From Sphingomonas sp. PAMC26645 (GTDB lineage: Bacteria; Pseudomonadota; Alphaproteobacteria; Sphingomonadales; Sphingomonadaceae): a DNA stretch of 64,000 nucleotides. Below, piece after piece: positions 17,502-26,455 of this stretch; position 1 is the stretch's first letter, and every line of letters starts with the position of its first letter. A program made the position numbers and the translations under genes. The notes beneath the pieces are model-generated. The model was given only the letters and a program-made list of their open reading frames with translations, did not search any database and was not told the origin of the DNA. The stretch is taken from the NCBI RefSeq assembly GCF_004795835.1, contig NZ_CP039249.1:124001-188000 (forward strand), written 5' to 3'.

Positions 17502-18035
17502 CTATTTTACCGGGCGTTTCTCGAGCTTTCGCGCGAGCGTGCGGCGATGCATGCCGAGGCGGCGCGCGGTCTCGGAGATGTTGAAGTCGGTTTCGGCGAG
17601 CGTGGTGTGGATGCGCTCCCATTCGAGCGTCTTGATCGAGGTCGGGCGTTCCGACAATTCGGTGTCGACGCTGCCCTCGGTACGATCGAACGCGGCTTCT
17701 ATGTCGTCGGTGTTCGAGGGTTTGACGAGATAGTGCGACGCGCCGAGCTTGATCGCCTCGACCGCGGTGGCGATGCTGGCGAAGCCGGTGAGGACGACGA
17801 CAAGGATCTCGGGATCGTGTGCGTGGAGCGTCTGGACGCAGACGAGGCCGGACGCACCGCCCAGCTTCAGGTCGACGACCGCGTAGCGTGGGGTGCGCTC
17901 GGCGAGTTGCTCGACGAGTTCCTCGTGGCTGGCCGCCTGCATCACTTCGTAGCCGCGGCGTTCGAACGAGCGGCGGAGCGTGCGGGCGAAGGTCTCGTCG
18001 TCCTCGACGATCGCCAGGAGTTTGGGTTCGGTCAT
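17502..18035 (-). CDS. regA: RegA/ActR/PrrA-type response regulator
   Basis: A 177-residue regulator. The receiver domain has the acidic pocket EDD at residues 11-13, phosphorylated Asp55 in VVDLKLGGASG and Lys in LVKPS near residue 105. The C-terminal Fis-type helix-turn-helix (ISETARRLGMHRRTLARKL) is the hallmark of the RegA/PrrA/ActR group, which controls respiratory and redox genes in alphaproteobacteria. Its partner kinase gene lies just upstream on the same strand, 238 bases away, with a palindromic repeat in the gap. The start is set at MTEPKLL, since the longer frame adds a non-conserved leader. Confidence 0.9.
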   Translation of the reverse strand: MTEPKLLAIVEDDETFARTLRRSFERRGYEVMQAASHEELVEQLAERTPRYAVVDLKLGGASGLVCVQTLHAHDPEILVVVLTGFASIATAVEAIKLGASHYLVKPSNTDDIEAAFDRTEGSVDTELSERPTSIKTLEWERIHTTLAETDFNISETARRLGMHRRTLARKLEKRPVK

Positions 18036-18140
18036 TTGGGTAGCACCGATCCGACGTCCGTGTTTGGAGAAGGATTGTCCCAAACCACTCTGTCACCCCG
18101 GACTGGCTCGACGGCTATCCCTTGCGAGCTAGTAAGACGT

Positions 18141-18197
18141 GTTTCCCCGCGAAGGCGGGGATCCAGACTGGGCTCCCGCCTTCGCGGGAGAACAAGG
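18141..18197. repeat. Short palindromic repeat (GCGAAGGCGGG family)
   Basis: An inverted repeat whose arms are CCCCGCGAAGGCGGGGATCC and GGCTCCCGCCTTCGCGGGAG, joined through CAGACTGG. The same motif occurs near 26340, 35883, 42888 and 62301. It lies in the gap between the sensor kinase and response regulator genes, where a stable RNA hairpin could tune expression of the second gene. Confidence 0.75.
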
Positions 18198-18273
18198 AGG
18201 GGCATGGTGCCGCTCGGCATGAAAGAATTTCCGCCACAGTCTCCGTCTCGAACCGACGGTCGATCCGTCCGCG

Positions 18274-19587
18274 TCATGACAGCGCGATCGCGGAGAGGGG
18301 CATGCGGATCGTGACTTCGGCGCCGCCGCCTTCGCAGTTCACGACCGACACGCCGCCGCCAAGCTTGCGCATGACGTTGACCGCCAGGAACAGGCCGAGG
18401 CCATGGCCGGGTTCGCGCTTGCTCGACTGATAGGGTTTGCCGAAACTGGCGAGGCGTTCGTCGCTGAAGCCGGGGCCGCGGTCGCGGACGATCAGGGCGA
18501 GGTCGCCGTCGGTGCGTTCGCCGCGGAAGGCGACCCAGTGCGGCGAGGCTTCGGCGGCATTGTCGAGCACGTTGGCGATTACCTGTTTGAGCGCGGGGTC
18601 GGACACGACCTGCGGATCGTCGCCGACTCGGGTGGTGTAGTCGAAATCGACCGACGGGTGCACCGCGCGCCATTCGTCGACGATTCCGTCGAGGAGCTGG
18701 TGGAGCGGCATGATCTCGGGTGCTTCGCCGCGCGCTTCGCCCGCGGACAGCAATATGCCGGTGACGATTGCCTTGCAGCGCTGGACCTCGGACTGCATCT
18801 CGACGATCTCGGCCTGGAGGTCGGCGTCCTGCGCGAGCGTCGGCATGCGGCGCCAGTCGGCGAGAATAACCGCTATCGATGCGAGCGGCGTGCCTAGCTC
18901 GTGCGCGGCGCCCGAAGCCAAAAGGCCCATGCGGACAATATGATCCTCCTCGGCGGCCTGCTGGCGAAGGTCGGCGAGGCGCGTGTCTCGGGCGCGCAGG
19001 TTGCCGGTGATGCGGGCCATGAAGAGCATCAACAGCGTCGCGATCAGCATGAAGCAGAGCAGCGAGCCGATCGTGTAGAGCAGGAAATACTCGCCGCTGT
19101 AATCGGGGGGCAGGATCAGCGGGCGGTAATAGAGCGTGAGCACGCCGAAACACGCGGCGGTGACGGCGACGATCGCCCAGCTCGACCAGCGATCGAGCAG
19201 CACCGCACCGAGCACGACGTGGAGCAGATAGAGCGAGATGAACGGGTTGGTCGCGCCGCCCGCGAGATAGAGCTGCGTGGTGAGCAGGCCGACATCGAAC
19301 AGCAGCGCGAGCAGGAGCTGGATGTTCGCGCCCTTGCGCCAGCCGTAGAGCGGCATGCTCGCGAGGTTGAGCCCCACGGCCGCTGCAAGCGCGGCCATCA
19401 TCGGGACCAGCGGAAGGTCGAAGCCGAGGCCGAAGCGCGCGAACAAGATGGTGACGAACTGGCCGGCGACCGCGATCCAGCGCAGCGTCACCAGCTGGCG
19501 CATGTTGGCGTTGCCGGTCGCGTCGGTGCGCGCGGTCGCGAGCGCGAGCCAGCGTTGCCAGCCCTGGCGTGCCGCCTCCGAAGTCAT
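18274..19587 (-). CDS. regB: RegB/ActS/PrrB-type redox sensor histidine kinase
   Basis: A 437-residue membrane kinase. Six hydrophobic segments cover residues 35-190, including the quinone-sensing motif GGATNPF at 110-116 typical of RegB. The phosphorylated residue is His229 in ASGAAHELGTPL. Cys271 in EVQRCKAIV stands where RegB has its redox-active cysteine (alignment by eye). The ATP-binding boxes are VIANVLDNAAEAS, VRDRGPGF and PGHGLGLFL. The start overlaps the SURF1 stop by four bases, so it is translated together with the oxidase genes. Confidence 0.92.
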   Translation of the reverse strand: MTSEAARQGWQRWLALATARTDATGNANMRQLVTLRWIAVAGQFVTILFARFGLGFDLPLVPMMAALAAAVGLNLASMPLYGWRKGANIQLLLALLFDVGLLTTQLYLAGGATNPFISLYLLHVVLGAVLLDRWSSWAIVAVTAACFGVLTLYYRPLILPPDYSGEYFLLYTIGSLLCFMLIATLLMLFMARITGNLRARDTRLADLRQQAAEEDHIVRMGLLASGAAHELGTPLASIAVILADWRRMPTLAQDADLQAEIVEMQSEVQRCKAIVTGILLSAGEARGEAPEIMPLHQLLDGIVDEWRAVHPSVDFDYTTRVGDDPQVVSDPALKQVIANVLDNAAEASPHWVAFRGERTDGDLALIVRDRGPGFSDERLASFGKPYQSSKREPGHGLGLFLAVNVMRKLGGGVSVVNCEGGGAEVTIRMPLSAIALS

Positions 19588-20300
19588 TCCGCCCCCCGCC
19601 GCTTCCGCGCATCCTGGCGGACGAACACGACGAATGCGCCGATCGTCATCGCGGCGAGCGCGAACCAGGTCAGCATGTAGACGAGGTGGTTGTTCGGAAA
19701 GGCGATGATCGTCAGGCCGCCGACCGGGGCTGCGCTGCCGGACTTGTCCGCATCGACGAAATAGGGGGCGACGTTCGACAGGCCGCGCGCCTCGGCGATC
19801 GCGGCGACGTCGCGCGAATACCATTTGCCGGTGGCGGGGTCATTGTGGCGGAGGAAGCCGCCGCCAGGCTCGGTGATGCGGAGATAGCCGGTGATCGTGA
19901 CCGGGCCGGTTGGCTTGGTATGCGCTAGGCGTTGTTCGGGCGAGACGTATCCGCGGTTGACGAGGACGGTGAAGCCTTGCGCGGTCCGTAAGGGCGTCAC
20001 GACCCAGTAGCCGCTACCGAGCGCGGTTGCGGCGCGGACCAGCGTCTCGCGACTGTTATCGAAGGTGCCGTCGAGGCGGATGCGCCGATAGGCGTCGGTG
20101 GTGGCGGTGATCCTGCCCCAGAAGCCGGGTCCGGGCGGAGCGACCGGCGCGGCGTGCGAGCGCGCCGCTACCTGTGCGATCAGGTTGAGCTTCCAGGTGC
20201 GGCGCTCGACCTGCCAGATGCCGAGCGCCATGAACCCGGCGAACAGCAGCAGCGCGACCAGGCCTGCGACATAGACGGCAGGGCCCGGTCGCGTCTTCAT
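19584..20300 (-). CDS. SURF1 family cytochrome oxidase biogenesis protein
   Basis: A roughly 238-residue protein with two transmembrane helices, one at the N-terminus (VAGLVALLLFAGFMALGIWQV) and one near the C-terminus (YMLTWFALAAMTIGAFVVF), joined by a periplasmic domain. LGIWQVERRTWK, VLVNRGYV and the C-terminal PNNHLVYMLTWFALA are SURF1 signatures. SURF1 proteins help insert haem into terminal oxidases. The ATG overlaps the cyoD stop by one base (TGATG), which fits a role in assembling the oxidase encoded just upstream. Confidence 0.92.
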   Translation of the reverse strand: MKTRPGPAVYVAGLVALLLFAGFMALGIWQVERRTWKLNLIAQVAARSHAAPVAPPGPGFWGRITATTDAYRRIRLDGTFDNSRETLVRAATALGSGYWVVTPLRTAQGFTVLVNRGYVSPEQRLAHTKPTGPVTITGYLRITEPGGGFLRHNDPATGKWYSRDVAAIAEARGLSNVAPYFVDADKSGSAAPVGGLTIIAFPNNHLVYMLTWFALAAMTIGAFVVFVRQDARKRRGAE

Positions 20301-20683
20301 CACATGTCTGCCGCGGCCTGCATCGGCATCATGTTCGTGTTCATGTGGTACATCACCCAGATCGATCCGCTGAGCGTGATGACGACGAGGATGATCGTGA
20401 AGATCAGCGCCATCATCGTCCAGCCGCCCTCCGACTTGCCGCTCATGTGCAGGAAGTAGATCATGTGGACGACGATCTGCGCGACTGCGAAGACCATCAC
20501 GACGAGCGCGGCGGTCGACGGATCCTTGAACGCGCCAGTCATCACCGCCCAGAACGGGATCGCAGTCAGGATGACGGAGAGGAAGAACCCCTTGAGGTAG
20601 CTGCCACGCGTACCGTGTGCTGCGCCGTTGTCATGGTCGTGATCGGCGTGCGGATTGTTCGCCGGTGCTTGGGGATCGCTCAT
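20300..20683 (-). CDS. cyoD: Cytochrome o ubiquinol oxidase subunit IV
   Basis: A 127-residue subunit with three transmembrane helices. The KGFFLSVILTAIPFWAV segment at residue 31, AQIVVHMIYFLHM near 68 and WTMMALIFTIILVVITLSGSIWVMYHMNTNM at the end are characteristic of CyoD, although the last is quoted here only as its family landmark. The first 25 residues are His- and Asp-rich and presumably cytoplasmic. It overlaps cyoC by four bases and the SURF1 gene by one. Confidence 0.95.
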   Translation of the reverse strand: MSDPQAPANNPHADHDHDNGAAHGTRGSYLKGFFLSVILTAIPFWAVMTGAFKDPSTAALVVMVFAVAQIVVHMIYFLHMSGKSEGGWTMMALIFTIILVVITLSGSIWVMYHMNTNMMPMQAAADM

Positions 20684-21318
20684 CGCAGGGTGCCCATCAG
20701 ATAGACGAAGGTGAAGACGCCGATCCAGATGACGTCGAGGAAATGCCAGAACATGCTGAGGCACATCAGGCGGCGCTTGTTCGCGGCGATCAGGCCGTGC
20801 TTCTGGACCTGCACCATCAGCGTGACGAGCCAGATCAGGCCCATCGTGACGTGAAGGCCGTGCGTGCCGACGAGCGTGAAGAACGACGACAGGAACGCGC
20901 TGCGGGTCGGGCCCGCACCCTCGTGGATGAGGTTGGCGAACTCGTACATTTCGATCGACAGGAACGCGAGGCCGAACAGGCCGGTGAACACCAGCCACAT
21001 CTGCATGACGCGCTGGCGACCTTCCTCCATCGACAGCATCGCGAAGCCGTAGGTGATCGACGAGAACAGCAACATCGCGGTGTTCACGGCCACCAGCGGC
21101 AGCTCGAAGATCTCCTTCGGGCTGGGGCCGCCGGCATAGCTGTTGCCGAGCACGGCATAAGCCGCGAACAGCACCGCGAAAATGAGGCAATCACTCATCA
21201 GGTACATCCAGAAGCCCAGCATCGTGCTGGCGCCGTCGGGATGCTCGTGCTCCTCGATGTCGTAGAACGAGACCTTCTCGGTCTCGTTCAGACCATCCTT
21301 CATGGGTATTGCGGACAT
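20680..21318 (-). CDS. cyoC: Cytochrome o ubiquinol oxidase subunit III
   Basis: A 212-residue haem-copper oxidase subunit III with five transmembrane helices. Landmarks are LGFWMYLMSDCLIFAVLF at residue 33, FELPLVAVNTAMLLFSS near 71, EFANLIHEGAGPTRSAFLS near 125 and GTHGLHVTMGLIWL near 150. It supports the catalytic subunit and is required for stable turnover in other oxidases. It begins four bases after the cyoB stop. Confidence 0.96.
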   Translation of the reverse strand: MSAIPMKDGLNETEKVSFYDIEEHEHPDGASTMLGFWMYLMSDCLIFAVLFAAYAVLGNSYAGGPSPKEIFELPLVAVNTAMLLFSSITYGFAMLSMEEGRQRVMQMWLVFTGLFGLAFLSIEMYEFANLIHEGAGPTRSAFLSSFFTLVGTHGLHVTMGLIWLVTLMVQVQKHGLIAANKRRLMCLSMFWHFLDVIWIGVFTFVYLMGTLR

Positions 21319-21322
21319 CGCG

Positions 21323-23323
21323 TCAGGCTCCCTGGGTCGCGAGCTGGCGGGTGCGCGCGTTCTCGGTGGCGATCACGTCCTCGACCGGGATGTGGAAGTC
21401 GCGCTTGTAGTTGAAAGTGTGGAAGATGGTGGTGCCGAAGATGCCGGCGAGTGCCAGCCCTGCGAGCCACCAGACGTACCAGATCATCGCGAACCCGAAC
21501 GCCACGCTGAGGCCGGCGAGCACGACGCCCGTGCCGGTGCCACTCGGCATGTGGATCGACTTGAAGCCGGTCACAGGCCGCTCGTGCTTGCGATCCTTCA
21601 TGTCGTACCAGGCGTCCAGGTCATGGACGATCGGCGTGAACGCGAAGTTGTACTCCGGCGGCGGCGACGAGGTCGCCCACTCCAGCGTGCGACCGTTCCA
21701 CGGGTCGCCGCTATGATCGGCCAGCGCCTCGCGGTTGCGGATGCTGACGAAGATCTGGAGCAGGAAGGCACCGATGCCGGCTGCGATCAGGGCTGCACCG
21801 AAGGCGGCGATGACGAACCAGATCTGCAGGTTCGGATCGTCGAAATAGCGCATCCGGCGGGTCACGCCCATCAGGCCGAGCACGTAAAGCGGCATGAACG
21901 CGAAGTAGAAACCCACAACCCAGCACCAGAACGATACCGTGCCCCACTTCTTGTCCAGCTTGAAGCCGAACGCCTTGGGGAACCAGTAGTTGATGCCGGC
22001 GAACATGCCGAACAGCGTGCCGCCGATGATCACGTTATGGAAATGCGCGACCAGGAACAGCGAGTTGTGCAGCACGAAATCGGCTGGCGGGACGGCGAGC
22101 AACACGCCGGTCATGCCGCCGATCGTGAAGGTCACCATGAAGGCGATCGTCCACATCATCGGCAGTTCGAACCGGATGCGGCCCTTGTACATCGTGAACA
22201 GCCAGTTGAAGATCTTGGCACCGGTCGGGATCGAGATGATCATCGTGGTGATGCCGAAGAACGAGTTCACGCTCGCGCCCGACCCCATCGTGAAGAAGTG
22301 GTGCAGCCAGACGAGATAGGCGAGGATCGTGATGACGAGCGTCGCATAGACCATCGAGCTGTAGCCGAAGAGGCGCTTGCCCGAGAAGGTCGAGGTGACT
22401 TCCGAAAAGATGCCGAACGCCGGCAGGACCAGGATGTAGACCTCCGGGTGACCCCAGATCCAGATCAGGTTGACGTACATCATCGGGTTGCCGCCCGAGT
22501 CGTTCGTGAAGAACGCGGTGCCGATGTAGCGATCGAGCGACAGCATCGCGAGAACCGCGGTCAGCACCGGGAAGGCGGCGACGATCAGGATGTTGGTGCA
22601 CAGCGACGTCCAGACGAAGATCGGCATCTTCATCATGGTCATGCCGGGTGCGCGCATCTTGACGATGGTCGCGACCAGATTGACGCCGGACAACAGCGTC
22701 CCGATGCCCGCGATCTGCAACGCCCAGATATAGTAATCGACACCGACGTCGGGCGAATACGCCAACCCTGAGAGGGGCGGCATCGCGAGCCAGCCGGTCC
22801 GTGCGAACTCACCGATGAACAGCGACATCATGACGATCACGGCACCCGCCGCGGTCATCCAGAAGCTGAAATTGTTGAGGAACGGGAACGACACGTCGCG
22901 CGCACCGATCTGGAGCGGGACGACGTAGTTCATCAGGCCCGTGACCAGCGGCATCGCCACGAAGAAGATCATGATCACGCCATGTGCCGTGAAGACCTGG
23001 TCGTAGTGATGCGCCGTCAGGTATCCTTCGGACCCGTTGAACGCCATCGCCTGCTGCGCGCGCATCATGATCGCGTCGGAGAACCCGCGCAGCAGCATGA
23101 CGATCGCCAGGATGATGTACATGATGCCGATCTTCTTGTGATCGACGCTGGTGAACCACTGGTTCCACAGATAGCCCCAGACCTTGAAATAGGTCAGCGC
23201 GGCGACGAGCCCGAGCCCGCCGATCGCCACCATCGCGAAGGTGGCGACGACGATCGGTTCGTGCAGCGGCAGCGACTCCAGGGTCAGGCGGCCGAAGATA
23301 GTCTTCAACAGGGTGTCGTTCAT
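21323..23323 (-). CDS. cyoB: Cytochrome o ubiquinol oxidase subunit I
   Basis: The 666-residue catalytic subunit of the proton-pumping bo3-type quinol oxidase in the inner membrane. The haem-copper site is seen in [15 protein letters not shown] (His and cross-linked Tyr of CuB) and WLHHFFTMG (two CuB histidines); [11 protein letters not shown] holds the haem ligands. Ubiquinol-site residues match E. coli CyoB: Arg and Asp in [10 protein letters not shown] and His in DQVFTAHG. The size and these residues indicate a quinol oxidase, not a cytochrome c oxidase. cyoA ends 10 bases upstream. Confidence 0.97.
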   Translation of the reverse strand: MNDTLLKTIFGRLTLESLPLHEPIVVATFAMVAIGGLGLVAALTYFKVWGYLWNQWFTSVDHKKIGIMYIILAIVMLLRGFSDAIMMRAQQAMAFNGSEGYLTAHHYDQVFTAHGVIMIFFVAMPLVTGLMNYVVPLQIGARDVSFPFLNNFSFWMTAAGAVIVMMSLFIGEFARTGWLAMPPLSGLAYSPDVGVDYYIWALQIAGIGTLLSGVNLVATIVKMRAPGMTMMKMPIFVWTSLCTNILIVAAFPVLTAVLAMLSLDRYIGTAFFTNDSGGNPMMYVNLIWIWGHPEVYILVLPAFGIFSEVTSTFSGKRLFGYSSMVYATLVITILAYLVWLHHFFTMGSGASVNSFFGITTMIISIPTGAKIFNWLFTMYKGRIRFELPMMWTIAFMVTFTIGGMTGVLLAVPPADFVLHNSLFLVAHFHNVIIGGTLFGMFAGINYWFPKAFGFKLDKKWGTVSFWCWVVGFYFAFMPLYVLGLMGVTRRMRYFDDPNLQIWFVIAAFGAALIAAGIGAFLLQIFVSIRNREALADHSGDPWNGRTLEWATSSPPPEYNFAFTPIVHDLDAWYDMKDRKHERPVTGFKSIHMPSGTGTGVVLAGLSVAFGFAMIWYVWWLAGLALAGIFGTTIFHTFNYKRDFHIPVEDVIATENARTRQLATQGA

Positions 23324-23333
23324 GATGGTTTCT

Positions 23334-24572
23334 CTAGCCGTTCGCGACGGGGCGCGTGCCCGGCATGGTGGAGGGGGTCAGCATCGTGTGATTGCGGTTG
23401 GACTGCGAGCCGGGGGCGCTGTTTGCACCATCCTTTTTGATGTCGGCCGGCGCGGTCCAGTGGTTGCCGCTTCCCTTTTCGTTCGCGTCCTTCATCAGGG
23501 CGCCTTCGGGATGACCGGTGTCCTGCGGGCCCTTGCCGCCGTTGACTCCGGGCATCGCCATGCCGGCGTGCGAGTCCCCCCCGCCTTTGCCGCCGTGCAT
23601 CATCTGCGACATGCAGACCTTGCCGGGCTGGACGCACTGCTCGACGACCAGCTTGAACATGTTCGGCTCGACCGCATTGTAATAGCGGACCGGGACCTTC
23701 TCGCTCGGCTTCTCCAGCTGGAGATAGCTCGCGCGGTTCAGACCGCCGCCACGCTGCTTGACCTGGTTGATCCAGGCATCGAAGCCCGCGTCGCTGACGC
23801 CGTGGAAGCGGAAGCGCATCCCCGAGAAGCCCGCGCCGCTATAGTTGGACGAGAATCCCTCGTAGTTGCCGGGCTTGTTGATGACCGCGTTCAGCGTCGT
23901 CTGCATGCCAGGCATCGTGTAGATCATGCCAGCGAGCGCAGGGATGTAGAACGCGTTCATCACCGACGACGAGGTCATCGAGAAGCGGATCGGCCGATCG
24001 ACCGGCGCGGCCAGCTCGTTGACCGTGGCAATGCCGTATTCCGGATAGATGAAGAGCCACTTCCAATCGAGCGCGACCACCTGAACCTCGAGCGGCTTGC
24101 CGGCGCCGTTCGGACCGTTGCCCGCCTGCTGCTTGTCGACCAGATTGCCGACCGGCACGTTGTTCGCGAGCGTCGGAGAATCAGGCTTGATCCGGCCGAG
24201 CGGGCGATACGGATCGAGCAGATGCGTGCTGGTCCAGGTCAGCGCACCGAGCGCGATGATGATCAGCAGCGGGATGCCCCAGATCAACAGCTCGAGCCCA
24301 ACCGAGTGATCCCAGTTGGGTTCGTACTTGGCCGCCTTGTTCGACTGGCGATATCGGAACGCGAAGAACAGCGTGAGGCAGATCACCGGCACGATGATCA
24401 GCAGCATCAGCCCAGTCGAGATCAGCACGAGGTCGCGCTGCTGCACTGCGATATCGCCGGAGGGCGACATCACTACCCAGTCGCAACCGCTGGTGAGCAG
24501 TGCCAAAGGCATGGCCACCAACCATTTTCGAGCCGAGATTTTGGTGCGGGAAAGCTGTGTCACGACGGTCAT
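23334..24572 (-). CDS. cyoA: Cytochrome o ubiquinol oxidase subunit II
   Basis: A 412-residue subunit II. The N-terminus carries a lipoprotein signal with the lipobox LLTSGC, then two transmembrane helices ([36 protein letters not shown]) and a periplasmic cupredoxin-like domain that lacks CuA ligands, as in other quinol oxidases. It is about 95 residues longer than E. coli CyoA. The tail begins with [19 protein letters not shown] and is rich in Gly, Met, His and Lys; the E. coli tail is also Met- and His-rich but shorter. It is the first gene of the cyo operon. Confidence 0.95.
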   Translation of the reverse strand: MTVVTQLSRTKISARKWLVAMPLALLTSGCDWVVMSPSGDIAVQQRDLVLISTGLMLLIIVPVICLTLFFAFRYRQSNKAAKYEPNWDHSVGLELLIWGIPLLIIIALGALTWTSTHLLDPYRPLGRIKPDSPTLANNVPVGNLVDKQQAGNGPNGAGKPLEVQVVALDWKWLFIYPEYGIATVNELAAPVDRPIRFSMTSSSVMNAFYIPALAGMIYTMPGMQTTLNAVINKPGNYEGFSSNYSGAGFSGMRFRFHGVSDAGFDAWINQVKQRGGGLNRASYLQLEKPSEKVPVRYYNAVEPNMFKLVVEQCVQPGKVCMSQMMHGGKGGGDSHAGMAMPGVNGGKGPQDTGHPEGALMKDANEKGSGNHWTAPADIKKDGANSAPGSQSNRNHTMLTPSTMPGTRPVANG

Positions 24573-24608
24573 TCGGTCCCCCTACGCCTCGGTTGCGCTG
24601 CGCTACAG

Positions 24609-24623
24609 TGGACAATTTGTCCA
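24609..24623. promoter_or_regulatory. Candidate operator: perfect 15-base palindrome before cyoA
   Basis: TGGACAATTTGTCCA is a 7-base perfect inverted repeat around one central T, 37 bases upstream of the cyoA start codon. It lies in the 213-base space between cyoA and the divergent transporter gene. The symmetry and place fit a site for a dimeric regulator that would act on the oxidase operon. Which protein binds is unknown; it does not look like a canonical FNR box. Confidence 0.45.
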
Positions 24624-24785
24624 ATGGGCGCTGCACTGCAACATCGGCATGACTTTATCGTCGCCCGGAGTAGCATAGATCACCCCTGCCCGCATTGGGC
24701 GCGGGAGATTGGCGCGGAATATATCTGCCCGCATCCGCCGGAACAGCGTATCATCGGGTTCGCGCCCTGAAGAGCGAGTTGAAGA

Positions 24786-26117
24786 ATGAGTGCAAATACA
24801 GTCCCCGAGACGAGCTTCGAAGCCGATGCTCGCAGTATCCACAGCGACGGCGAGCACGTCACGCCGGGCGTGATCGCGATCGGCGTGGTGATCGGCCGCA
24901 CCTCGGAATTCTTCGACTTCTTCGTGTACGCGATCGCCTCGGTGCTGGTGTTCCCGACGCTGGTGTTCCCGTACGTCGACCGGTTGCAGGGCACGCTCTA
25001 TTCGTTCGCAGTGTTCGCGCTGGCATTCTTCGCCCGGCCGATCGGCACGGTCATCTTCATCGCGGTCGATCGCGCCTATGGCCGCAGCGTCAAGCTGACG
25101 ATCTCGATCTTCTTGCTCGGCACCTCGACCGTCGCGATGGGGTTTATCCCGAGCTATGATTCGGTCGGCAACTGGTCGGTGGCGATCCTCGCGCTGCTGC
25201 GCATCGGCCAGGGCATCGCGCTCGGTGGCGCCTGGGATGGTCTCGCCTCGCTGCTGTCGCTGAACTCGCCCGAGAAGCATCGTGGCTGGTACGCGATGCT
25301 GCCGCAGCTCGGTGCGCCGATCGGCCTGCTGGTCGCCAGCGGCCTGTTCGCGTTCTTCGTCGCTGCGTTGCCGACCGAGGATTTCTTCTCGTGGGGCTGG
25401 CGCTATCCGTTCTTCGTGGCGTTCGCGATCAACGTCGTCGCATTGTTCGCGCGTCTTCGTCTGGTGGTGACGCCAGAGTTCGAAGAAATGTACGCCAAGC
25501 GCGAACTCGAGCCCGCGCCGGTCGTCGAGACCGTGCAGTCGCAGTGGAAGGCGATCTGGCTCGGCTCGTTCGTGCCGCTCGCGAGCTTCGCGCTGTTCCA
25601 CATGGTCACGGTGTTCCCGCTGTCGTGGGTCGTGCTGTTCACGCGTGAGGCACCGGCGCGTTTCCTGGTGGTCGAGGTGATCGGCGCGGTGATCGGTATC
25701 GGTGCGATGCTCGTGTCGGGGCTGCTTGCGGACCGGTTCGGGCGTCGCACGATGCTCGGCACGATCGCGGTGCTGATCGCGCTGTTCGCGATCGCCGCAC
25801 CGAAGCTGCTCGATGGCGGCGACGTCGGCGAGCGCCTGTTCATGGGCGTCGGCTTCCTGCTGTTCGGCCTGTCGTTCGGCCAGTCCTCGGGCGCGATCGC
25901 GTCGAGCCTGTCGCCGCAGCATCGCTACACGGGGTCGGCGCTGACGACCGATCTGGCGTGGCTGTTCGGTGCCGGGTTCGCTCCGCTGGCGGCACTGTTG
26001 CTGACGAGCAAGCTTGGGCTGGCGGCGAGCGGCGCGTACCTGTTCTCGGGCGCGGTGTTCACGCTGATCGCACTGGGTCTGAACAAGCAGCTGGCGAAGC
26101 GGGACATCGCGCGGTGA
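24786..26117 (+). CDS. MFS transporter, metabolite:H+ symporter (ProP/ShiA-like)
   Basis: A 443-residue inner-membrane transporter with 12 predicted helices. The metabolite:H+ symporter subgroup is indicated by SEFFDFFVYAIASVLVFP at the start of helix 1, FFARPIGTVIFI and DRAYGRSVKLTIS between helices 2 and 3, RIGQGIALGGAWDG in helix 4 and the second-half repeat LADRFGRRTMLG. Substrates in this group include organic acids, shikimate and betaines; none can be chosen here. It is divergent from cyoA across a shared 213-base promoter region. Confidence 0.88.
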   Translation: MSANTVPETSFEADARSIHSDGEHVTPGVIAIGVVIGRTSEFFDFFVYAIASVLVFPTLVFPYVDRLQGTLYSFAVFALAFFARPIGTVIFIAVDRAYGRSVKLTISIFLLGTSTVAMGFIPSYDSVGNWSVAILALLRIGQGIALGGAWDGLASLLSLNSPEKHRGWYAMLPQLGAPIGLLVASGLFAFFVAALPTEDFFSWGWRYPFFVAFAINVVALFARLRLVVTPEFEEMYAKRELEPAPVVETVQSQWKAIWLGSFVPLASFALFHMVTVFPLSWVVLFTREAPARFLVVEVIGAVIGIGAMLVSGLLADRFGRRTMLGTIAVLIALFAIAAPKLLDGGDVGERLFMGVGFLLFGLSFGQSSGAIASSLSPQHRYTGSALTTDLAWLFGAGFAPLAALLLTSKLGLAASGAYLFSGAVFTLIALGLNKQLAKRDIAR

Positions 26118-26196
26118 TTGGTCGGGGCTGACGGACTTACCGAACGGGCCCCCGCCCCCTCCTTCCGCACCCACGAACATCACACGAACTGAAGAG

Positions 26197-26304
26197 CACC
26201 ACCCCGGCGGAGGCCGGGGCCCAATTGGCAAGGCTGCAGTAACGGAGCGCTGCCGCTAGTTAGCACCGTCCCCCAATTGGGCCCCGGCCTTCGCCGGGGT
26301 GGTA
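26197..26304. repeat. 108-base long palindromic repeat, copy 1
   Basis: Two arms of about 30 bases (from CACCCCGGCGGAGGCCGGGG to CCCGGCCTTCGCCGGGGTGG) pair to form a long stem with internal small hairpins, ending at the inner pair CCCAATTGG/CCAATTGGG. Closely related copies are at 49380-49485 and 56475-56582. It lies between the two transporter genes, which face each other here, in a 338-base gap that holds no gene. Confidence 0.85.
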
Positions 26305-26339
26305 GTGATTGAGATAACCCGGACGACCCACCAGAACCG

Positions 26340-26419
26340 TTCCCCCGCGAAGGCGGGGGTCCAGGAGCCACTGGCGCCATCATTCGTAACCCGAGCCTCC
26401 CGCTTTCGCGGGAGAACAG
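26340..26419. repeat. Palindromic repeat of the GCGAAGGCGGG family, long-loop form
   Basis: Arms CCCCCGCGAAGGCGGGGGTC and GCCTCCCGCTTTCGCGGGAG flank about 40 bases. It is the same family as the copies near 18141, 35883, 42888 and 62301. With the 108-base repeat it fills most of the gap between the two convergent transporter genes. Confidence 0.75.
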
Positions 26420-26455
26420 TATTCGGCGAGCACTCAAACTCGCTAGTGCTCCTTC

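Noticed and set aside
16756..18096. Minus-strand frame of 446 codons over the SPL-like and regA genes
   Set aside because: It is Arg-rich, spans two well-supported genes in another frame, and has no domain.
18032..19612. Minus-strand frame of 526 codons overlapping regB
   Set aside because: It is a shadow of regB in another frame; its composition (Arg, Pro, His) is not protein-like.
24603..26231. Minus-strand frame of 542 codons opposite the MFS transporter
   Set aside because: It mirrors the membrane protein on the other strand and is made of Arg, Glu and Gln runs; the MFS motifs on the plus strand are clear.
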